16,322 nt of DNA from Bordetella parapertussis. Its GTDB lineage: Bacteria > Pseudomonadota > Gammaproteobacteria > Burkholderiales > Burkholderiaceae_B. Made by a program: the position numbers and the translations under genes. This document shows, in pieces, positions 13,290-16,322 of the stretch; position 1 is the first letter of the stretch, and each line of letters opens with the position of its first letter. The stretch spans positions 1-16,322 of the forward strand of contig CAMAYM010000061.1 of NCBI GenBank assembly GCA_945862495.1. The letters are read 5' to 3'. Below the pieces are notes generated by a model. That model was not told the DNA's origin. It worked only from the letters and a program-made list of their open reading frames with translations, and ran no database searches.

Positions 13290-14957
13290 ATGTCACACCC
13301 CGTTCCAGATGCCCACGGGCTGAATCTTTTTGCGGCAGACTCGGGGCGTGATCTCTTGGCGTGTTATTTGCCTAAAGATTTACACGCGCACTTGCTGCCA
13401 CATCTTGAACGGCTTGGAGGCCTAGCAGGTTCTCTGCTCGACGATCTGGCCGGCGTGGCAGACAAACACCCACCTACCTTATCCGTCCGCACGCGTGCAG
13501 GCATCGACACCAACCACGTCAACAAACATCCTGCCTATGTCGAGCTTGAGCGCTTTGCCTACAGCGAATTTGGCTTGGCCGCGATGTCCCATCGAGGTGG
13601 GGTACTTGGCTGGCCAACCCCCATGCCCCCTGCGGCTAAATATGCGTTGACGTATTTGTTTGTGCAAGCTGAGTTTGGCCTCTGCTGTCCGGTGAGTATG
13701 ACGGACTCGCTCGCGCGTACATTACGTAAATTTGGTGAGCCCAGCCTCGTTGAGCAGGTATTGCCCATGGTCACGACGCAAGATTTTGATGCACTTCATC
13801 AGGGTGCGATGTTTATGACCGAGCAAGGCGCAGGCTCGGATGTGAGTGCGACCGCAACCCAAGCGGCGCTCAACGCTGAGGGTCAATGGTTACTCTCTGG
13901 TGATAAATGGTTTTGCTCCAATCCGGATGCCGGTTTTGCCATGGTGTTGGCGCGCTCTGAGGCTGTTGAGGGACTCAAAGGGGTATCGCTCTTTCTTTTA
14001 CCTCGCACCAAACCTGATGGCACGCCTAACAGCTACCGGATTTTGCGCTTGAAAGACAAGCTCGGTACACGCTCAATGGCAAGCGGCGAAATCCGCCTCG
14101 AAGGCGCGTTTGCGTGGCTCGTCGGTAAACGCGGTCAGGGCTTCAAGCAGATGGCGGACATGATCAATAACTCGCGACTCTCCAACGGCGTGCGCGCCGC
14201 GGGGTTGATGCGGCGCGCCCTCACTGAGGCGCTTTATGTTGCCAAGCATCGTATGGCCTTTGGTAAAAGTCTTGACCAGATGCCGCTGATGCAACGCCAA
14301 CTCAGCAAAATGGCCATGTTGACCGAACAAGCCCGCACGATGGTCTTCCAAACTGCGCAAGCATTGGCCGCCTCGGACGAGGATATCTCACAGCGTCCGC
14401 TGATGCGCATCATGACGCCATTGATCAAGTTTCGTGCCTGCCGCGATGCGCGCAACGTTGCGGGCGATGCCATGGAAGTGCGGGGTGGTTGTGGTTATAT
14501 CGAAGAATGGAGCGATCCAAGGGTGTTGCGCGATGCGCATTTGGGCTCGATTTGGGAAGGCACCAGCAACATTGTCGCACTCGACGTTTTAAGAGCGATT
14601 CAACGCGAAGACTCCCTGCCCGCCTTACGCGCGCATGTGGAAAAACTGCTTGCCGAAGGCGCACCTGTGCGTGCCGCTCTCGCCCCTCTTGAAGCTGAGC
14701 GCATCGAACGCGCCTTTGCCTTTGCACAAGCGGCCAGTACCTCAAATACCTCGGAGCAAGCACGACAAGTCGCCACCGCGTTGTACAACGTAGTCACCAT
14801 GGCGGGCATGCGCTGGGAGGCCAAGCAAGCAAATATGCCGATCCGCAGCCATCTTGCCGACATCGTCTTACAAAATCGCCTAGCGGCGCGCGATCCGATT
14901 GCAGACCCGCATTTGGCAGACGTCAGCGTATGTGATTGGTTATCTGAATCGCTTTAG
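13290..14957 (+). CDS. AidB-like acyl-CoA dehydrogenase family protein
   Basis: A 555-residue FAD-dependent acyl-CoA dehydrogenase-fold protein. The length and sequence resemble AidB, the alkylation-response member, more than ordinary acyl-CoA dehydrogenases of about 380-400 residues. Evidence: MTEQGAGSDVS at 176-186, GDKWFCSNPDAGFAMVLAR at 204-222, RLKDKLGTRSMASGEI at 253-268, the helical core with NNSRLSNGVRAAGLMRRA near 293-310, RMAFGKSLDQMPLMQRQL at 321-338, and SIWEGTSNI at 420-428 with Glu423 at the usual catalytic-base position. The start at 13290 has GGAG seven bases upstream. It follows the L-2-hydroxyglutarate oxidase-like gene closely, with an 84-base gap to the next gene. AidB of E. 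coli binds DNA and is thought to limit alkylation damage, but close homologues outside Ada regulons have no proven role and could act on an acyl-CoA. Confidence 0.85.
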   Translation: MSHPVPDAHGLNLFAADSGRDLLACYLPKDLHAHLLPHLERLGGLAGSLLDDLAGVADKHPPTLSVRTRAGIDTNHVNKHPAYVELERFAYSEFGLAAMSHRGGVLGWPTPMPPAAKYALTYLFVQAEFGLCCPVSMTDSLARTLRKFGEPSLVEQVLPMVTTQDFDALHQGAMFMTEQGAGSDVSATATQAALNAEGQWLLSGDKWFCSNPDAGFAMVLARSEAVEGLKGVSLFLLPRTKPDGTPNSYRILRLKDKLGTRSMASGEIRLEGAFAWLVGKRGQGFKQMADMINNSRLSNGVRAAGLMRRALTEALYVAKHRMAFGKSLDQMPLMQRQLSKMAMLTEQARTMVFQTAQALAASDEDISQRPLMRIMTPLIKFRACRDARNVAGDAMEVRGGCGYIEEWSDPRVLRDAHLGSIWEGTSNIVALDVLRAIQREDSLPALRAHVEKLLAEGAPVRAALAPLEAERIERAFAFAQAASTSNTSEQARQVATALYNVVTMAGMRWEAKQANMPIRSHLADIVLQNRLAARDPIADPHLADVSVCDWLSESL

Positions 14958-15041
14958 AACGCTCCCATTCCCCAAGGAAATCCCCGTCTCAACGGGATAT
15001 GATTAGACTTATTCAAGTTCTCTCTTAAAAGATACATAAAA
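14958..15041 (+). promoter_or_regulatory. Intergenic region with small hairpin and possible promoter
   Basis: The 84 bases before the thiamine-diphosphate enzyme gene contain a short perfect stem, CCCGT (14983-14987) and ACGGG (14992-14996), with a CTCA loop, then TATGAT (14998-15003), a plausible -10 box, and the weaker pair TTAGAC (15003-15008) and TTAAAA (15025-15030) sixteen bases apart. The hairpin is too short and lacks a T-run to be a convincing terminator. Only a weak Shine-Dalgarno precedes the start. Confidence 0.3.
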
Positions 15042-16322
15042 ATGAGCCAAGCCCCTTCTCCCAGTCAGCCACGTACCGGCGGCCAGATTCTTGTCGGTCA
15101 ACTCGTCAGCCATGGCGTCAAACATGTTTTCTGCGTTCCAGGGGAAAGCTTTCTCGCAGTGCTCGACGCTTTAGTCGATGTCAGTATCGAGGTCACCGTA
15201 TGCCGCCAAGAAGGCGGTGCAGCCATGATGGCCGACGCCTTCGGCAAACTCACCGGTGAGCCTGGCATTTGCATGGTCACCCGTGGTCCTGGCGCCTCCA
15301 ATGCGCTGGCTGGGATTCACATTGCCAAGCAAGACTCCACGCCTATGATTGTCTTTGTCGGACAAATCGAACGCGGTATGCGTGAACGCGAAGCTTTTCA
15401 GGAAATGGACTATCGCGCGGTCTTTGGACAGGCTGCCAAATGGGCCACCGAGATCGACGATGCTACGCGTATACCAGAGATCCTGTCGCGCGCCTTTCAT
15501 ATCGCAACCTCCGGTCGTCCCGGTCCCGTTGTGATTGCGCTGCCCGAGGATATGCTGGTTGAGATGGCCACGGTTGCCGATGCGCCCCGCTATGAGGCTA
15601 TCGACTCCGCACCTGCCGCAGGTCAAATGGCCGCGTTAGCAGAACGCCTGTCTAAAGCAAAAGCACCCGTCGCGATTTTGGGCGGTGCACGTTGGAACGC
15701 CCAAGCGGTCGAGCAATTTGCGCAGTTTGCCGAGCGCTTTAAGCTGCCAGTCGCCGTGTCGTTTCGCCGCCAAATGCTTTTCCCCACCAATCATCCCTGT
15801 TTCATCGGTGATGTCGGCATCGGCCTGAATCCAGAGTTACTCAAGCGTGTCCAAGACGCCGACCTCGTGCTGCTCGTCGGGGGTCGTATGTCGGAAATGC
15901 CGAGCCAGGCTTATACACTTTTCGATATTCCTGTCCCCAAGCAAGCACTTGTCCATGTGCATCCCGACAGTGGCGAGCTGGGTCGCGTCTATCGCGCCTC
16001 AATCGCCATCAACGCGTCACCCATCGCCTTTGCGGCAGAGCTCGCAGCCCTGCCCACGCCCGCCTCAACGCCTTGGGCTGCAGGCACAACCGCCATGCAC
16101 ACCAGCTACTTGGCCTGGAGCGATCCCGCGCCCATTAAAACGCCAGGTGCCGTGCAAATGGGCGGCGTGATGGAGTATCTCGAGGCGCATTTACCCGCAG
16201 ATGCCATCATGACCAACGGCGCCGGTAACTTCGCGACCTGGCTGCATCGTTTCCATCGCTTTACACAATTCGGCACCCAACTCGCGCCTACGTCTGGTTC
16301 GATGGGATATGGTTTGCCTGCT
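15042..16322 (+). CDS. Thiamine diphosphate-dependent enzyme (acetolactate synthase-like), 3'-truncated
   Basis: The first 427 residues of a protein of the acetolactate synthase/benzoylformate decarboxylase superfamily, running off the window end. The N-terminal thiamine-diphosphate pyrimidine domain is complete: GVKHVFCVPGESFLAVLDAL near 25-44, CRQEGGAAMMADAFGK near 54-69 with Glu57 the conserved activating glutamate, MVTRGPGASNALAG near 79-92 and SGRPGPVVIALPEDML near 157-172. A central domain follows, then the start of the C-terminal pyrophosphate domain, NGAGNFATWLHRF, and a SGSMGYGLPA tail. The GDG-N metal-binding motif would lie just beyond the window. Such enzymes join or split 2-oxoacids; the reaction here (acetolactate synthesis, decarboxylation or a carboligation) cannot be told from the portion seen. 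Genes for the small regulatory subunit or other ilv genes are not visible. The start ATG at 15042 begins MSQAPS and is preceded by a weak ribosome site. Confidence 0.87.
   Translation, partial: MSQAPSPSQPRTGGQILVGQLVSHGVKHVFCVPGESFLAVLDALVDVSIEVTVCRQEGGAAMMADAFGKLTGEPGICMVTRGPGASNALAGIHIAKQDSTPMIVFVGQIERGMREREAFQEMDYRAVFGQAAKWATEIDDATRIPEILSRAFHIATSGRPGPVVIALPEDMLVEMATVADAPRYEAIDSAPAAGQMAALAERLSKAKAPVAILGGARWNAQAVEQFAQFAERFKLPVAVSFRRQMLFPTNHPCFIGDVGIGLNPELLKRVQDADLVLLVGGRMSEMPSQAYTLFDIPVPKQALVHVHPDSGELGRVYRASIAINASPIAFAAELAALPTPASTPWAAGTTAMHTSYLAWSDPAPIKTPGAVQMGGVMEYLEAHLPADAIMTNGAGNFATWLHRFHRFTQFGTQLAPTSGSMGYGLPA

Noticed and set aside
15171..15626. A 151-codon - strand frame inside the thiamine-diphosphate enzyme gene
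   Set aside because: Antisense shadow of a gene with conserved cofactor-domain motifs.
1..16322. CRISPR array, mobile element, phage, toxin-antitoxin or defence system
   Set aside because: No regularly spaced repeats, transposase, integrase, terminal inverted repeats or known defence domains were seen; all larger frames are explained by metabolic, repair or transport families.
1..16322. tRNA or rRNA genes in the gaps
   Set aside because: The gaps are short (116 bases at most) and none shows a cloverleaf pattern or conserved rRNA sequence on reading.

Overview
The window looks like the chromosome of a betaproteobacterium of order Burkholderiales, with an Alcaligenaceae-like flavour. The reasons are a Bug-type (tripartite tricarboxylate family) solute-binding receptor next to organic-acid catabolic enzymes, moderately high GC with GTG/ATG starts, and protein signatures typical of that group. 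The genus cannot be fixed from the sequence alone. The window is densely coding: no gap between genes reaches 300 bases. I see no rRNA, tRNA, CRISPR array, insertion sequence, phage gene or integration site.

Left block (1-4033, + strand). The 3' part of a UvrA-family ABC ATPase is cut by the window start. Its stop overlaps the start of pabB (ATGA), and the pabB stop overlaps the start of a pabC-like gene (TGATG). Together these give a DNA damage-recognition type ATPase followed by the two enzymatic steps from chorismate to p-aminobenzoate for folate. The PabA glutaminase is not in the window.

Middle block (4004-8914, - strand). In transcription order: tcdA (tRNA ct6A dehydratase), an FMN-dependent alpha-hydroxy-acid oxidase, an RraA/HMG-aldolase-like protein, a D-2-hydroxyacid dehydrogenase, and a periplasmic Bug receptor. 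The last four look like a catabolic module for an unidentified hydroxy-acid. The receptor captures it, the two redox enzymes oxidise L- and D-2-hydroxyacids to 2-oxoacids, and the aldolase-like protein could cleave a 4-hydroxy-2-oxoacid. The 106-base gap before the dehydrogenase holds a strong near-perfect palindrome and two mutually exclusive hairpins. This is the best regulatory candidate in the window. The receptor gene ends 30 bases inside the converging pabC-like gene.

Right block (about 9031-16322, + strand, divergent from tcdA). In order: an MFS transporter, a ChaC-type gamma-glutamylcyclotransferase, pdxH, a flavin-reductase-like FMN protein, an L-2-hydroxyglutarate oxidase-like FAD enzyme, an AidB-like acyl-CoA dehydrogenase, and the start of a thiamine-diphosphate-dependent enzyme cut by the window end. 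Spacings of 1, 7, 14 and 20 bases suggest co-transcribed subgroups. Four consecutive genes (pdxH to the acyl-CoA dehydrogenase) encode flavin-dependent enzymes.

No wholly new system is evident. The most worthwhile leads are the hydroxy-acid module with its palindromic control region, the split PabB/PabC arrangement with a Ser/Thr-rich insertion, and the flavoenzyme run.
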